From Tsuneonella aeria (GTDB lineage: Bacteria; Pseudomonadota; Alphaproteobacteria; Sphingomonadales; Sphingomonadaceae): DNA of 64,000 bases. A model generated the notes under the pieces. The model was not told the DNA's origin. It did no database searches and saw only the letters and a list, made by a program, of their open reading frames with translations. A program made the position numbers and the translations under genes. Numbering within the stretch: the stretch's first letter is position 1; the number at the start of each line of letters is the position of its first letter. Of the stretch, positions 56,064 through 64,000 are shown piece after piece. The stretch lies in the NCBI RefSeq assembly GCF_009827495.1, contig NZ_WTZA01000002.1:62001-126000 (forward strand), given 5' to 3'.

Positions 56064-56079
56064 CGAGTCCTCTTCTGGG
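56064..56079 (+). repeat. attR core: 16-nt direct repeat of the tRNA-Leu 3' end
   Basis: CGAGTCCTCTTCTGGG, identical to 17761-17776 in tRNA-Leu. The flanks differ (AAC before and AAA after, against GTT and CAC in the tRNA), so the identity is confined to 16 nt. An 8-bp inverted repeat (CGAGTCCT at 56064, AGGACTCG at 56111) overlaps it, a possible recombinase-binding arrangement. Confidence 0.88.
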
Positions 56080-56103
56080 AAACGATCCCACAGGGTTCGA
56101 AGA

Positions 56104-56119
56104 CGGTAGTAGGACTCGA
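56104..56119 (+). repeat. 16-nt direct repeat, copy 2
   Basis: CGGTAGTAGGACTCGA, matching 34855-34870. It lies 25 bp outside the inferred island end. Confidence 0.6.
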
Positions 56120-56165
56120 GCCGAGCATGACGGGTGGCTCACCTCAACCAACGCTCGCCCATCAG

Positions 56166-56255
56166 CTACTTCTTACGGCGGAAGGACCAGACAAGGGTCG
56201 ACAGAGCAGTGCAGAGGGTTGCGATGGCGAACACCATCTGGGGATCAAGGTACAT
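56166..56255 (-). CDS. Tiny single-helix membrane protein, 29 aa
   Basis: 'MYLDPQMVFAIATLCTALS' then 'TLVWSFRRKK': one hydrophobic helix with a basic C-terminal end, so a plausible inner-membrane micro-protein with the basic end inside. It is on the same strand and downstream of two other tiny genes. Coding potential is judged only from this pattern; function unknown. Confidence 0.5.
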   Translation of the reverse strand: MYLDPQMVFAIATLCTALSTLVWSFRRKK

Positions 56256-56323
56256 AGCTGAGCCTCTCAAATCGTCTCGACGGGCAGCTATATGTTCACA
56301 CAATGTTCCATGTAGGAAAGAGC

Positions 56324-56512
56324 TTAGTTGATAGAGGTGGTCTGTCGAAGCTGATTGTACCGTTCCGCAACCTGCCTCCACATCGCCACTCCGGGCAGGT
56401 CACCCGCTTTTGCCAACCGCGCAACTTCCTGTGCGATGTGAGCCGGACTTTCGTCACCATGCGTTCTTTCGAGCCAGAGGGCGATGGCCCAGAGCTTCTG
56501 ATCACGTGTCAT
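56324..56512 (-). CDS. DUF6961-like small protein, 62 aa
   Basis: 'MTRDQKLWAIALWLERTHGDES' followed by 'HIAQEVARLAKAGDLPGVAMWRQVAERYNQL' matches small sphingomonad proteins of the DUF6961 type as I recall them. The ATG (56512) overlaps the stop of the 33-aa gene upstream (ATGA), so the two are coupled. Function unknown; such genes often occur in or near integrated elements. Confidence 0.75.
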   Translation of the reverse strand: MTRDQKLWAIALWLERTHGDESPAHIAQEVARLAKAGDLPGVAMWRQVAERYNQLRQTTSIN

Positions 56513-56610
56513 TTGAGCAGCCAAGCTAGTGCCTGCACCGCGGCGATCAGCATCAACCCACCAAGGATCCAAGCCTCGACACGGAGCCGCCTCTCTTCAT
56601 CGAGGCGCAT
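56509..56610 (-). CDS. Tiny membrane protein, 33 aa
   Basis: 'MRLDEERRLRVEAWILGGLM' then 'LIAAVQALAWLLK': a charged N-terminal helix followed by one hydrophobic helix. A GGAG site lies about 8 nt before the ATG, and its stop overlaps the next start. The coupling to the DUF6961-like gene supports a real gene despite the size. Function unknown. Confidence 0.6.
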   Translation of the reverse strand: MRLDEERRLRVEAWILGGLMLIAAVQALAWLLK

Positions 56611-56730
56611 GATCTACTCCGTACATGAGACCGAGCATTGGCTAATCATCAGCAGAAACGCAATCTGCTCCAGTGATCGCCGATAGCTGTGTAAAGCCGG
56701 CTTCAATGTTTTACGTTTAGTCTCGACCAG

Positions 56731-57426
56731 ATGACCCGCGCACCTTTCCTTCTTCTGCTCGCGACCGTTCTTGCAGCCACCGGCCCGGCGCCGGTAACCG
56801 GCACAGCTCAGGTGGTCGACGGCGATACATTGAGGATCGGTGACACCAAGGTCCGCCTATTTGGGATCGATGCGCCTGAGATTAGTCAGCAGTGCACTCG
56901 GCAAGGCGCGAGTTGGGCATGTGGTGAGGCATCTGCGCGGCAGCTGCGCTCGCTTGTTGAAGGGCAGCAGGTTGCTTGTTTGGTGCGGGGGCTCGATAAC
57001 TACGGCCGCAGCGTTGCCGTTTGCTCAGCACGAGCGATGGAACTCAACCGGACAATGGTAGCCGCAGGTTGGGCGGTGGCTTTCCGCAACTACAGCAGCG
57101 ACTACGTTGCAGACGAGGTACGCGCTAAGGCGGGCCGCGCCGGCATCTGGAGCTCCAGCTTCGTCCTACCCCAAGACTATCGGCTAACGGTAGCATCCAC
57201 GGCCCAAGTGGCGCCGGTCGTGGGCGTGCAGTCTCGCTCGTCGCGTGTTGCTCAAGCGCCACCCGTGATGGGCCGCTGTGCGATCAAGGGTAATCGCAAC
57301 CGCAAAGGTCAGTGGATCTATCATGTCCCGGGGATGCCCTACTATGAGGCGACGCGTGCAGAGGAGATTTTCTGCAGTGAAGCCCAAGCTCAAGCCGCCG
57401 GGTACCGTCGCGCGCTTGTGCGCTAA
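56731..57426 (+). CDS. Secreted thermonuclease (SNase-like) with C-terminal Cys-containing domain
   Basis: 231 residues. Signal peptide ('FLLLLATVLAATGPAPVTG'), then the staphylococcal-nuclease fold: 'AQVVDGDTLRIGDTKVRLFGIDAPE' (with Asp and Arg), 'YGRSVAVC', 'NRTMVAAGWAVAFRNYSSDY' and 'EVRAKAGRAGIW'. A C-terminal domain 'CAIKGNRNRKGQWIYHVPGMPYYEATRAEEIFCSEAQAQAAGYRRA' is the small nuclease-associated module seen in many such proteins. It cuts extracellular or periplasmic DNA/RNA. First clear chromosomal gene right of the island. Confidence 0.9.
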   Translation: MTRAPFLLLLATVLAATGPAPVTGTAQVVDGDTLRIGDTKVRLFGIDAPEISQQCTRQGASWACGEASARQLRSLVEGQQVACLVRGLDNYGRSVAVCSARAMELNRTMVAAGWAVAFRNYSSDYVADEVRAKAGRAGIWSSSFVLPQDYRLTVASTAQVAPVVGVQSRSSRVAQAPPVMGRCAIKGNRNRKGQWIYHVPGMPYYEATRAEEIFCSEAQAQAAGYRRALVR

Positions 57427-57821
57427 ACTGCTTCCACTTCCGGGCCGGTTGCAGACTGAATGCCTTCGTCTCGCTTAAATGCTAGAACCGAATATCGGCT
57501 TTTGAACCGTTGCAGACGGTGAGACAGACCCAAGCGACCGGCCGCTATGCGCCCAATCCCGGTCGTTCGAGTTCGCTTGAGACTTTTCCGAAAGCCGCCG
57601 TTCGCTAGCGACAGAGCTGATGGCGCCCTTGCGCCCCTGTTCTCAGCCATTCCCGCACGCTTGGCACATCTCCGAAAGCAGTCTCTGGTCAGACAGGAGC
57701 GAGCAGCTCAAAAAGGATCCACCGGACTTTGGCTGAGAACTCCGGCACATGGAGCAAACTCAGTGATTGGAGATTGTAAGCGTATTGACCCAGCAGGAAC
57801 GATTGCCACAGTACCCCGCCG
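57427..57821 (+). other. 395-bp intergenic stretch
   Basis: No gene supported on either strand. It must hold the promoter for the response-regulator operon, but I could not identify boxes with confidence. Confidence 0.5.
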
Positions 57822-58205
57822 ATGACCGCATTGCCCCTGATACTGATAGCCGACGACGAGCCGCTGCTGACCGAACTGCTGGAGTTTCGCCTCGGCGCTC
57901 GCGGGTACCGCACCGCGATTGCCCAGGACGGCCGGGAGACGCTCGCGAAGCTCGAAGAACTGAAGCCGGATGCCGTGGTGCTAGACATGATGATGCCGGT
58001 CTACGACGGGTCCGAGGTGCTGCGCCGAATGCGTACCAGTGCGGAGCACGCTTCGACACCCGTCATCATGCTTAGCGCACGACGTGGTGAGGCCGACGTA
58101 GTCAGTGCGTTGGAACAAGGGGCTGACGACTACCTCGTGAAGCCGTTTCTCCCCGAGGAGCTGCTGATTCGACTTTCAAAACTGCTCGCAGGAAGAAGAG
58201 CTTGA
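57822..58205 (+). CDS. Single-domain response regulator
   Basis: A 127-residue CheY-like receiver: acidic pocket 'LIADDEP', phosphoacceptor Asp in 'AVVLDMMMPVYDG', Thr/Ser in 'VIMLSAR', and Lys in 'DYLVKPFLPEEL'. No output domain. Its stop overlaps the TTG start of the YaiO-like gene (TTGA), so it belongs to the polysaccharide operon. It may relay a signal directly to the export machinery by protein contact. Confidence 0.93.
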   Translation: MTALPLILIADDEPLLTELLEFRLGARGYRTAIAQDGRETLAKLEELKPDAVVLDMMMPVYDGSEVLRRMRTSAEHASTPVIMLSARRGEADVVSALEQGADDYLVKPFLPEELLIRLSKLLAGRRA

Positions 58206-59221
58206 ACAAGATCTTCGCGTCCATCGTCGCGCTCGCACTTGGAGCGATGGCTGCTTCCGCGAACGCCCAGGAGCAGGCGGGATATGAAGCAGGTGTCGCG
58301 GCTCGCTTGGCGGGCCGTCCCACCGAGGCGCGCATCATGCTCAAATCCTGGCTGCAACAGCATCCCGAGGATGTCGACGCGCAACTGCAGCTCGCACTGA
58401 CTGACTTGGCGCTGGGAAACCTTGATGCGGCGGAAGCAGGGTTCAGGAATGTCCTCGCGCAAGCACCCGACTATGTCGATGCACGCGAGGGACTTGCCGC
58501 GGTGGCTGCGCGCCGCGCGGTGCCGGTAGCACCCGCCGGGCCCTCGCTACTCATAGAAGGCGCCTTAAGCGACCTTCAGGGGCCAGCATCGAACTGGCGC
58601 GAAGTCGCGGTCGATGTCGAAGTGCCCGCGGGGACGCGGGCCACGCTCGGCGGACGCGCGGCCTATTTTCGCCGCTTTGGGCGCGACGATGTCGAACTGG
58701 TCGTGCGAACAGGCTTTCATCCTTCGGATGACCTGTGGTTACGCATCTTCGCTGGCGGCACGCCCAAGGCAGACTTCAGGCCCGAGATCGAACTCGGCGG
58801 CGGTTTCGACCTGCGGCTCTCACGCGGCGCGGCTACTGTGCTGACTTTCGACGCGGCGTATCAGCGCTTCCCGCTGCAGGACGTTGTCATGATCAATCCG
58901 GGGGTCGTGCAGTACCTTAGGGGCGGCAACGCGTGGATCACACTTCGCGGAATCGCGAGCTTAGTCGACGGGGGGCCAGTGGAGGTCGGCGGGCTCGTGC
59001 GGGGAGATTACGTGCCGAAGGAAAACTGGCGACTGTTCGGCGGCGTTGCCAATGGGCCCGACACGGATCTCGGCGTCGTCACACGGGTCACTAGCGCATT
59101 CGGCGGCCTCGAGGCGCCCGTCGGACACCGGTTTTCGCTCACCGGCTCGCTTTCACGCGAATGGCGTAATTCCGGACCAGACCGTTCCGAAGTGCGCCTG
59201 GGGCTGAGAGCGCGCTTTTGA
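58202..59221 (+). CDS. YaiO-like outer-membrane beta-barrel protein with TPR-like N-terminus
   Basis: 339 residues. Signal peptide ('IVALALGAMAASANAQ'), a short TPR-like helical part ('YEAGVAARLAGRPTEARIMLKSWLQQHPEDVDAQLQLALTDLALGNLDAAEAGFRNVL'), then a barrel of amphipathic strands ending in Phe ('EVRLGLRARF'), as in the YaiO family. The start is TTG at 58202. Placed between a regulator and a glycosyltransferase, it is a likely outer-membrane exit pore for a polysaccharide. Confidence 0.82.
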   Translation: MNKIFASIVALALGAMAASANAQEQAGYEAGVAARLAGRPTEARIMLKSWLQQHPEDVDAQLQLALTDLALGNLDAAEAGFRNVLAQAPDYVDAREGLAAVAARRAVPVAPAGPSLLIEGALSDLQGPASNWREVAVDVEVPAGTRATLGGRAAYFRRFGRDDVELVVRTGFHPSDDLWLRIFAGGTPKADFRPEIELGGGFDLRLSRGAATVLTFDAAYQRFPLQDVVMINPGVVQYLRGGNAWITLRGIASLVDGGPVEVGGLVRGDYVPKENWRLFGGVANGPDTDLGVVTRVTSAFGGLEAPVGHRFSLTGSLSREWRNSGPDRSEVRLGLRARF

Positions 59222-60249
59222 CCACCCTGGTTTCACTGTGGGAGCTTTCGCTCCTGCTTTGCCTTATCGCGTTGCTTGGCGTCGCAGGTTTGCTCGCGGC
59301 GCGCCTCGTGGGCGAGCGGCGTAGCCGCCGGCGCGAGGACTTGCGCAAGATCCTACTGCCCGCGCTGATGCGAGGAGACGCGCCCGATGTGCGCCCGTCG
59401 CGGCTGGCGAGAAACGTGGCGGCAAACCTGACACTTGAGCTGGCGGAGATCGTTCGCGGGTCCGATCGCGAGACGCTCCTGCAGGCGGCGACTTCTGCCG
59501 GTGCGGGAGAAGAACTTGCGCGCCGACTGCGATCGCGGGTTGCGCAGGACAGGCTAATTGCGGCGGAAGGGCTTGCGATGTTCCCAAGTTATTGTGGAGA
59601 CGTTACGCGCGTAGCTCTCGCTGATCCTGTGCCCGATGTTCGGCTCGGCGCCGCACTAGCATTGGCACAGGAAGGCCGTGCACCTGCCGTCGGCACTTTG
59701 ATCCGCCAGCTGGGAATCGGCACGAGCGAGAACTCAATGCTGGCGATCTCCTTGATGCGCGATCTAGTCAAATCCGATCCACACGCAGTCGAGGCCCTCC
59801 TTTACGATCTCGATCTGCCGGACGCCGTGAAGCTGGCGGCGACCGAGGCGCTGGCTGAAAGCGGGGCTGTCGACCACGCGCCCCTCGTTGAATGGATGGC
59901 CGAAGCGGCTGAGGACGACCGGGAATTGCGCCCGCGCATTATCAGGGCGCTCGGCCGGCTGGGACATCCGGCAGGACACGATGCAATTCTTGACGGACTA
60001 CAAGACAACGCATGGCAGGTCCGCGCGGCGGCGGTGGAAGCAGCTGGCCGCGCCATACTGAGAGTAGCCATTCCACGTCTGGCCGAACTGCTCGGCGACC
60101 ACGAGTGGTGGGTGCGATTCCGCGCCGGCGAGGCGCTTTGTCGGCTCGGCACGGACGGCCACCAGGCACTACATCAGGTAGCGAGCGGAGCTGACCCCGT
60201 TGCGCGGGTGGCCGCCAAGGCAACCCTGGCCGAGCGACGCAGCGCGTGA
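59218..60249 (+). CDS. Membrane-anchored HEAT-repeat protein
   Basis: 343 residues. One N-terminal transmembrane helix ('LSLLLCLIALLGVAGLLAARL'), then HEAT-type helical repeats: 'VALADPVPDVRLGAALALAQEG', 'RIIRALGRLGHPAGHDAILDGLQDNAWQVRAAAVEAAGRA', 'LAELLGDHEWWVRFRAGEALCRLG'. Such repeats are scaffolds for protein contacts. Starts at TTG 59218 overlapping the YaiO-like stop, and its end overlaps the glycosyltransferase start, so the stoichiometry is coupled. Possible adaptor between synthase and export pore. Confidence 0.85.
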   Translation: MTTLVSLWELSLLLCLIALLGVAGLLAARLVGERRSRRREDLRKILLPALMRGDAPDVRPSRLARNVAANLTLELAEIVRGSDRETLLQAATSAGAGEELARRLRSRVAQDRLIAAEGLAMFPSYCGDVTRVALADPVPDVRLGAALALAQEGRAPAVGTLIRQLGIGTSENSMLAISLMRDLVKSDPHAVEALLYDLDLPDAVKLAATEALAESGAVDHAPLVEWMAEAAEDDRELRPRIIRALGRLGHPAGHDAILDGLQDNAWQVRAAAVEAAGRAILRVAIPRLAELLGDHEWWVRFRAGEALCRLGTDGHQALHQVASGADPVARVAAKATLAERRSA

Positions 60250-61688
60250 TCTCGTTGGATCAGACGTTTACCGGCGGCTGGATAGTCGCTTCGGCCGAGG
60301 CGGTTGCCGTGGTCGTTATCGTGACCGGCCTGTTGCAGGTCGGCTTCTATGTCTTTCAGCTGCTTTTTGCCGCGATCGCCCTTTCAACCCGCCCGCCGGT
60401 GCCACGGGGTGCCACGCTCTGGCGCCGCTATTCCGACCAAGCCCCGCCGATCTCCCTGCTCGCCCCTGCCTTTAATGAGGAGCTGACGGTCGTGGAGAGT
60501 GTGCGCTCACTCCTTGCGCTGCACTATCCGCACTTCGAGGTGTTGCTCATAAACGATGGCTCAAAGGACGGGACGCTCGCAAGGGTGATCGACGCGTTCG
60601 GGTTGCAGCGTGTCGAGCGGTACATCGATGACCGGCTGGAGCACGCGAACATCCGCGGGTTCTACGCCAATCCCGCGCTTCCCCGCCTGCTCGTCATCGA
60701 CAAGCAAAACGGCGGCAAAGCGGATGCCCTGAACGCCGGGATCAACTGTTGTCGCACGCCGCTGTTCTGCGCGATCGACGCCGATTCGATCCTCGAAACC
60801 GATGCACTGTTGCGCGTGGTGCGTCCGTTCATCGACGATCCCAATCTTACCATAGCCGCGGGGGGGACAATCCGCATCGCGAATGGCTGCATCATCGATT
60901 CCGGCAGAGTGGTGCGAATCCACTTGCCTAGAAACTTCCTCGCCCTTGTGCAGATCATGGAATACCTGCGCGCGTTCCTGATGGCGCGGTTGGCGCTCGG
61001 CAAGATGCAGGTGCTTACCGTGATTTCCGGCGCGTTTGGCCTGTTTCGACGCCAGGAGGTCGTGGAAGTCGGGGGCTATAGCCACGGCACGGTAGGCGAG
61101 GACATGGAACTCGTCCTCAAGCTCCACCGACACATGCGAGACTTGAAGCGTCCCTACCGGATCGACTTCATCGCCGAGCCGGTCTGCTGGACCGAATGCC
61201 CTGAGGACGCAAAAGTCTTGGGGCGTCAGCGCAGCCGCTGGCAGCGCGGTGCCCTCGAATGTTTCGCGAAACACAAGTCTATGGCTTTCAACCCGCGCTA
61301 TGGGCGGATCGGGTTTCTCGGCTTCGGGCAAATCCTGCTGGTCGACGTCGTGGGCCCCCTTATCGAGGTCTTCGGCTATCTGCTCGTGCCGCTGCTGTAC
61401 GCGCTGGGATTGCTCGCCCTACCTTGGCTGCTGGCCTTCCTCGCTGTTACGTTCACTTTCGGGGTGTTCGTGAGCGTGGCGACGCTCATCCTCGAGGAGG
61501 TACAGCTCCGGCGCTTCCCCCGCGCACGGGATCTTGCGGTATTGACGTTCGTGGCGGTGGTGGAGAATTTCGGCTATCGCCAGCTGTCCAACTTCTGGCG
61601 ACTCCAGGGCTGGTGGCAATTCGTCCGCAAACAGCAAAGTTGGGGAACGATGACGCGCAAGGGCTTTGGCAGCGCGGCTTCGTCCTGA
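60246..61688 (+). CDS. Processive family 2 glycosyltransferase, membrane-bound
   Basis: 480 residues. N-terminal membrane helices, then a GT-A domain: 'ISLLAPAFNEELTVVESVRSLLALHYPHFEVLLINDGSKDGT', 'DKQNGGKADALNAGI', DxD as 'AIDADSILE' near residue 177, 'GEDMELVLKLHRH' near 284 and 'QRSRWQRG' (QxxRW) near 327, then several C-terminal helices forming the translocation channel. All processive-synthase motifs are present (as in PgaC, HasA, BcsA-like enzymes). The polymer is unknown. Start GTG at 60246. Confidence 0.92.
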   Translation: MISLDQTFTGGWIVASAEAVAVVVIVTGLLQVGFYVFQLLFAAIALSTRPPVPRGATLWRRYSDQAPPISLLAPAFNEELTVVESVRSLLALHYPHFEVLLINDGSKDGTLARVIDAFGLQRVERYIDDRLEHANIRGFYANPALPRLLVIDKQNGGKADALNAGINCCRTPLFCAIDADSILETDALLRVVRPFIDDPNLTIAAGGTIRIANGCIIDSGRVVRIHLPRNFLALVQIMEYLRAFLMARLALGKMQVLTVISGAFGLFRRQEVVEVGGYSHGTVGEDMELVLKLHRHMRDLKRPYRIDFIAEPVCWTECPEDAKVLGRQRSRWQRGALECFAKHKSMAFNPRYGRIGFLGFGQILLVDVVGPLIEVFGYLLVPLLYALGLLALPWLLAFLAVTFTFGVFVSVATLILEEVQLRRFPRARDLAVLTFVAVVENFGYRQLSNFWRLQGWWQFVRKQQSWGTMTRKGFGSAASS

Positions 61689-61691
61689 CGG

Positions 61692-61958
61692 TCAGCGCCG
61701 TTCGAGAAGATCGAGGAGGCGCTCGGTCTCCTCAACGTAATCGGTGGATGCGAGGAGGCGCTGCTCCAGTTCCAGGGCTGCGGTGCCGATGTCGGAGCGC
61801 CCGAACATGCCTGCAATGCCCGCGAGCTTGTGCGCACGATCAATGAGCGTGTCCCGGTCACCAGCAGAAAGCGCGTTGGCGATAGCCGCGCGCTCCCCCG
61901 GCATCCGCTCGGCAAAGCTCGACGCCAGTGCGGCGATCCTGCTATCCAAATTCGTCAC
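61692..61958 (-). CDS. Hpt (histidine phosphotransfer) protein
   Basis: An 88-residue four-helix Hpt domain with the phosphorylatable His in 'DRAHKLAGIAGMFG' (HKLxG motif). The GTG at 61958 overlaps the stop of the response-regulator gene upstream by 4 bp. It passes phosphate between the hybrid kinase and response regulators, so it links the three-gene minus-strand phosphorelay with the facing polysaccharide operon, whose last stop is only 3 bp away. Confidence 0.88.
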   Translation of the reverse strand: MTNLDSRIAALASSFAERMPGERAAIANALSAGDRDTLIDRAHKLAGIAGMFGRSDIGTAALELEQRLLASTDYVEETERLLDLLERR

Positions 61959-62311
61959 AGGAACCCGCGAACGCGGACAGCAAGCGAAACGGGGTCGAAT
62001 GGCTTGGCGATCACGCCCCTTGCGTCGAGCATTGAGAAACTCTGCATTTCTGCCCGCTGCGCGCGAGCGGTGACGAACAGGACGGGCGTGTCGATTCCTC
62101 GTTCTCGCAGCTGCGAGAGCACAGCCGGTCCATCCATCACCGGCATCATGACGTCGAGCAGGATGATCGCCGGTCGCCACTCCTCTGCGAGCGAAAGCGC
62201 CTGTGTTCCTGAAGCTGCGGTGCGGACTTCGAACTCGGGATCGAGCGAGAGCGCCAGTTCGGCAATTTCGCGAATATCGGGCTCATCATCAACGTAGAGG
62301 ACGCGGATCAT
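61955..62311 (-). CDS. Single-domain response regulator
   Basis: A 118-residue receiver: 'VLYVDDEPDIREIAELAL' acidic pocket, Asp in 'IILLDVMMPVMDG', Thr in 'VLFVTAR', Lys in 'VIAKPFDPVSL'. No output domain. It overlaps both the hybrid kinase (4 bp) and the Hpt gene (4 bp), so the three are one operon forming kinase, receiver and phosphotransfer steps. Confidence 0.93.
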   Translation of the reverse strand: MIRVLYVDDEPDIREIAELALSLDPEFEVRTAASGTQALSLAEEWRPAIILLDVMMPVMDGPAVLSQLRERGIDTPVLFVTARAQRAEMQSFSMLDARGVIAKPFDPVSLAVRVRGFL

Positions 62312-64000
62312 CGGCTCTTCCCAGGTTGCTCGATCAGACGCATTGTTGTCGCCACAAGATCCTCGACCGAATGGCGGCTCTTGATCAGCACTGCGTCCAC
62401 CTCGCCCTGCTCGTACGGTTCGTCGGCAGCCGTGAAGAGCACGAGCTTTGCGGACGGCTGCATAGTCCGCAGTATCGGCACGAGAGACAGGCCGCTGTGC
62501 GGCGCCACACCCACATCGATGATCGCCGCGGCGAACGAGCCGCTCGCGGCCGTCGCACGCGCTTCTTCCAATGTCGCCACGGAGACAATGTTGGCTCGAC
62601 CCGCGAAGGTACTGCTGACAATGTCGAGACAGTCATGGTCGTCGTCCAGATGCAGGATCGCCGGTAGCCCTGTCGAGAGGGCGCTCTCCTCTTCACTGCC
62701 CATTTCGCAGATCATCGGCAGGTCGACCGAGAAGGTTGTGCCGCCGCCCTGCCGCTCACTGAAGGATATCTGGCCATTGTGACGCTGGGCGATCTCTCGC
62801 GCGATCGAGAGACCGAGACCCGTGCCTCCGCGAGCGCGACTGTCGGAACTGTCGGCCATCGCAAATTTCCCGAAGATCCGGCTACGGAACTCCTCTGGTA
62901 TTCCTGCGCCCCGATCGCACACGTCGATCCGCACGTTCGTACCCTCTTGGCGGGCGATAATCTCCACCATGCCGCCCGAGGGCGAGTACTTGATCGCGTT
63001 GGAAACCAAGTTGGTCAGCAGCTGCTCCAGCCGATCTGCATCGCCCTCGACGACCAGCGGCCACGCCGGATGGTGGGCCTCCAGCGTGACTCCGCGGTCG
63101 GCTGCAAAGTGGGTGTTACTCGCCACGACCCGGTCGATCAGCGGCGAGACCCTCAAGCGCCGCATGTCGAAGTGCATTTTGCCTGCCTCGATCTTCTCGA
63201 TATCGAGGATATCGTTGATCAGGCGCACGAGCCTCTCGCAGTTGTTGTAAGCGATCTGGACGAGGCGCATCGCTTTTTCGCCGACCGGACCCACCGCACC
63301 TGACGAAATCAAGCCGAGCGCGCCGCCAATCGAAGTCAGCGGTGTGCGAAGTTCATGACTAACCGTGGAGACGAACTCGGTCTTCAGGCCTTCGACCCGT
63401 TTCTGGTTCGTAACATCGCGAACAATGGCGACGTAGCCCGCGCCGGGCGCAATCTGGCTGATTGTCACATCGGTTTCGAACCTAGATTCGTCCTTTCGTC
63501 TTCCGGTAAACTCCTGCCGTCCGCCCGCACCGTCTCGGCCCGCGACTCCCACCCGTCGCAGCCACTTCATGCTGTCCTCAAGCACGGGTGGATCGGCCAT
63601 CAGGAAGGTGTTGTGCCGTCCGATCAGCTCATCCTCGTCGTAGCCGAACAGCCGCGTAATGCTCGGATTGGTTCCCCGGATGTTCCCCTCTTCGTCCAGA
63701 AGCATAAGCCCGTCTGCAGTGCCGTTGATGACGGCCCGGAAGCGCGCTGCGAGTTCATCAGCCCGCAAGAGCTGGATCTTTCGTGCCCGGACTGCGCGCG
63801 CCGTCACTATTCCAACCAGCGCCAGCAACACAGAGAACACGGCAAGCAGTAGGTAAGTCGTCGTTTCGATACGTAGCCTGGACTCGTCGCGAATGCCGAT
63901 GGTCCGCGCGAGACGTCGCTCCTCGATCCGGTCCAGCCGCTGCACTTCGGAGCGGATGGCGTCCATCAGGCGTTTGCCGGTTCCCTCTGCGATGATGGCG
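62308..64000 (-). CDS. Hybrid histidine kinase, CHASE3-PAS-HisKA-HATPase-REC (5' end beyond window)
   Basis: At least 563 residues; the N-terminus lies outside the window. Visible in order: end of a CHASE3-type periplasmic domain ('GTGKRLMDAIRSEVQRLDRIEE'-like), one membrane helix ('LLLAVFSVLLALVGIVTA'), PAS ('FRAVINGTADGLMLLDEEGNIRGTNPSITRLFGYDEDELIG'), HisKA with 'VSHELRTPLTSIGG', HATPase with N-box 'LVSNAIKYSP' and G-box 'GGTGLGLSIAREI', then a receiver with Asp in 'AAIIDVGV' and Lys in 'VLIKSR'. It probably senses an envelope signal and feeds the Hpt. Confidence 0.92.
   Translation of the reverse strand, partial: AIIAEGTGKRLMDAIRSEVQRLDRIEERRLARTIGIRDESRLRIETTTYLLLAVFSVLLALVGIVTARAVRARKIQLLRADELAARFRAVINGTADGLMLLDEEGNIRGTNPSITRLFGYDEDELIGRHNTFLMADPPVLEDSMKWLRRVGVAGRDGAGGRQEFTGRRKDESRFETDVTISQIAPGAGYVAIVRDVTNQKRVEGLKTEFVSTVSHELRTPLTSIGGALGLISSGAVGPVGEKAMRLVQIAYNNCERLVRLINDILDIEKIEAGKMHFDMRRLRVSPLIDRVVASNTHFAADRGVTLEAHHPAWPLVVEGDADRLEQLLTNLVSNAIKYSPSGGMVEIIARQEGTNVRIDVCDRGAGIPEEFRSRIFGKFAMADSSDSRARGGTGLGLSIAREIAQRHNGQISFSERQGGGTTFSVDLPMICEMGSEEESALSTGLPAILHLDDDHDCLDIVSSTFAGRANIVSVATLEEARATAASGSFAAAIIDVGVAPHSGLSLVPILRTMQPSAKLVLFTAADEPYEQGEVDAVLIKSRHSVEDLVATTMRLIEQPGKSR

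Overview
The window is high-GC DNA from an alphaproteobacterium. Gene content points to a sphingomonad, most likely Erythrobacteraceae-like: ubiG, a TonB-dependent receptor, a usg-family protein, a DUF6961-like small protein, a CIRCE-controlled groESL and many GTG/TTG starts. The assignment rests on family content only, not on a marker phylogeny.

Region 1 (1-17.7 kb) looks like ordinary chromosome. It holds a partial amidohydrolase, a CPBP protease, yebC-ruvC, a short overlapping run ending in a pnuC/NadR-like NAD-salvage pair, a periplasmic glycerophosphodiesterase, ubiG, aspartate kinase, a cytochrome b561 divergent from a secreted intradiol-dioxygenase-like protein, a nitronate-monooxygenase-like enzyme, an aldehyde dehydrogenase, a dienelactone-hydrolase-like enzyme, a large TonB receptor, an SPFH/NfeD pair and an NDUFA9-like oxidoreductase. 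It ends with a tRNA-Leu(CAG) gene.

Region 2 (17.76-56.08 kb) is a 38.3-kb genomic island in the 3' end of that tRNA. The 16-nt word CGAGTCCTCTTCTGGG from the tRNA T-arm/acceptor (17761-17776) recurs exactly at 56064-56079, and a P4-type integrase lies just inside the tRNA end. The island has four parts. (a) A recombination/regulatory block (19.2-23.0 kb) has two HTH proteins, a second tyrosine recombinase and unknowns. (b) A restriction/defence cassette (23.3-34.8 kb) has a PLD-SNF2 helicase, a large N6-adenine methylase, a DprA-like protein, a UvrD-like helicase and a DUF262-HNH nuclease; it resembles a helicase-methylase-ATPase (Hma-like) system. (c) A decayed middle (34.8-44.2 kb) has a stand-alone HWE/HisKA_2-type kinase, a ygiD-like dioxygenase, secreted unknowns and three gene remnants. 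(d) A proteostasis and export block (44.2-55.8 kb) has usg, groES-groEL under CIRCE, a DUF465 protein, two Hsp20 genes (the first with an RpoH-like promoter and a ROSE-like hairpin over its ribosome site), a membrane-anchored DegP-like protease, a broken DJ-1/PfpI gene and a tetR-MFS-HlyD-NodT tripartite efflux operon.

Region 3 (56.1-64 kb) returns to the chromosome. It has three tiny genes on the minus strand, a secreted thermonuclease, and a tightly coupled group: response regulator, YaiO-like outer-membrane barrel, HEAT-repeat membrane protein and processive family-2 glycosyltransferase. Facing it is an Hpt protein, a second response regulator and a CHASE3-PAS hybrid histidine kinase cut by the window edge. 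I infer a phosphorelay-controlled polysaccharide synthesis and export system.
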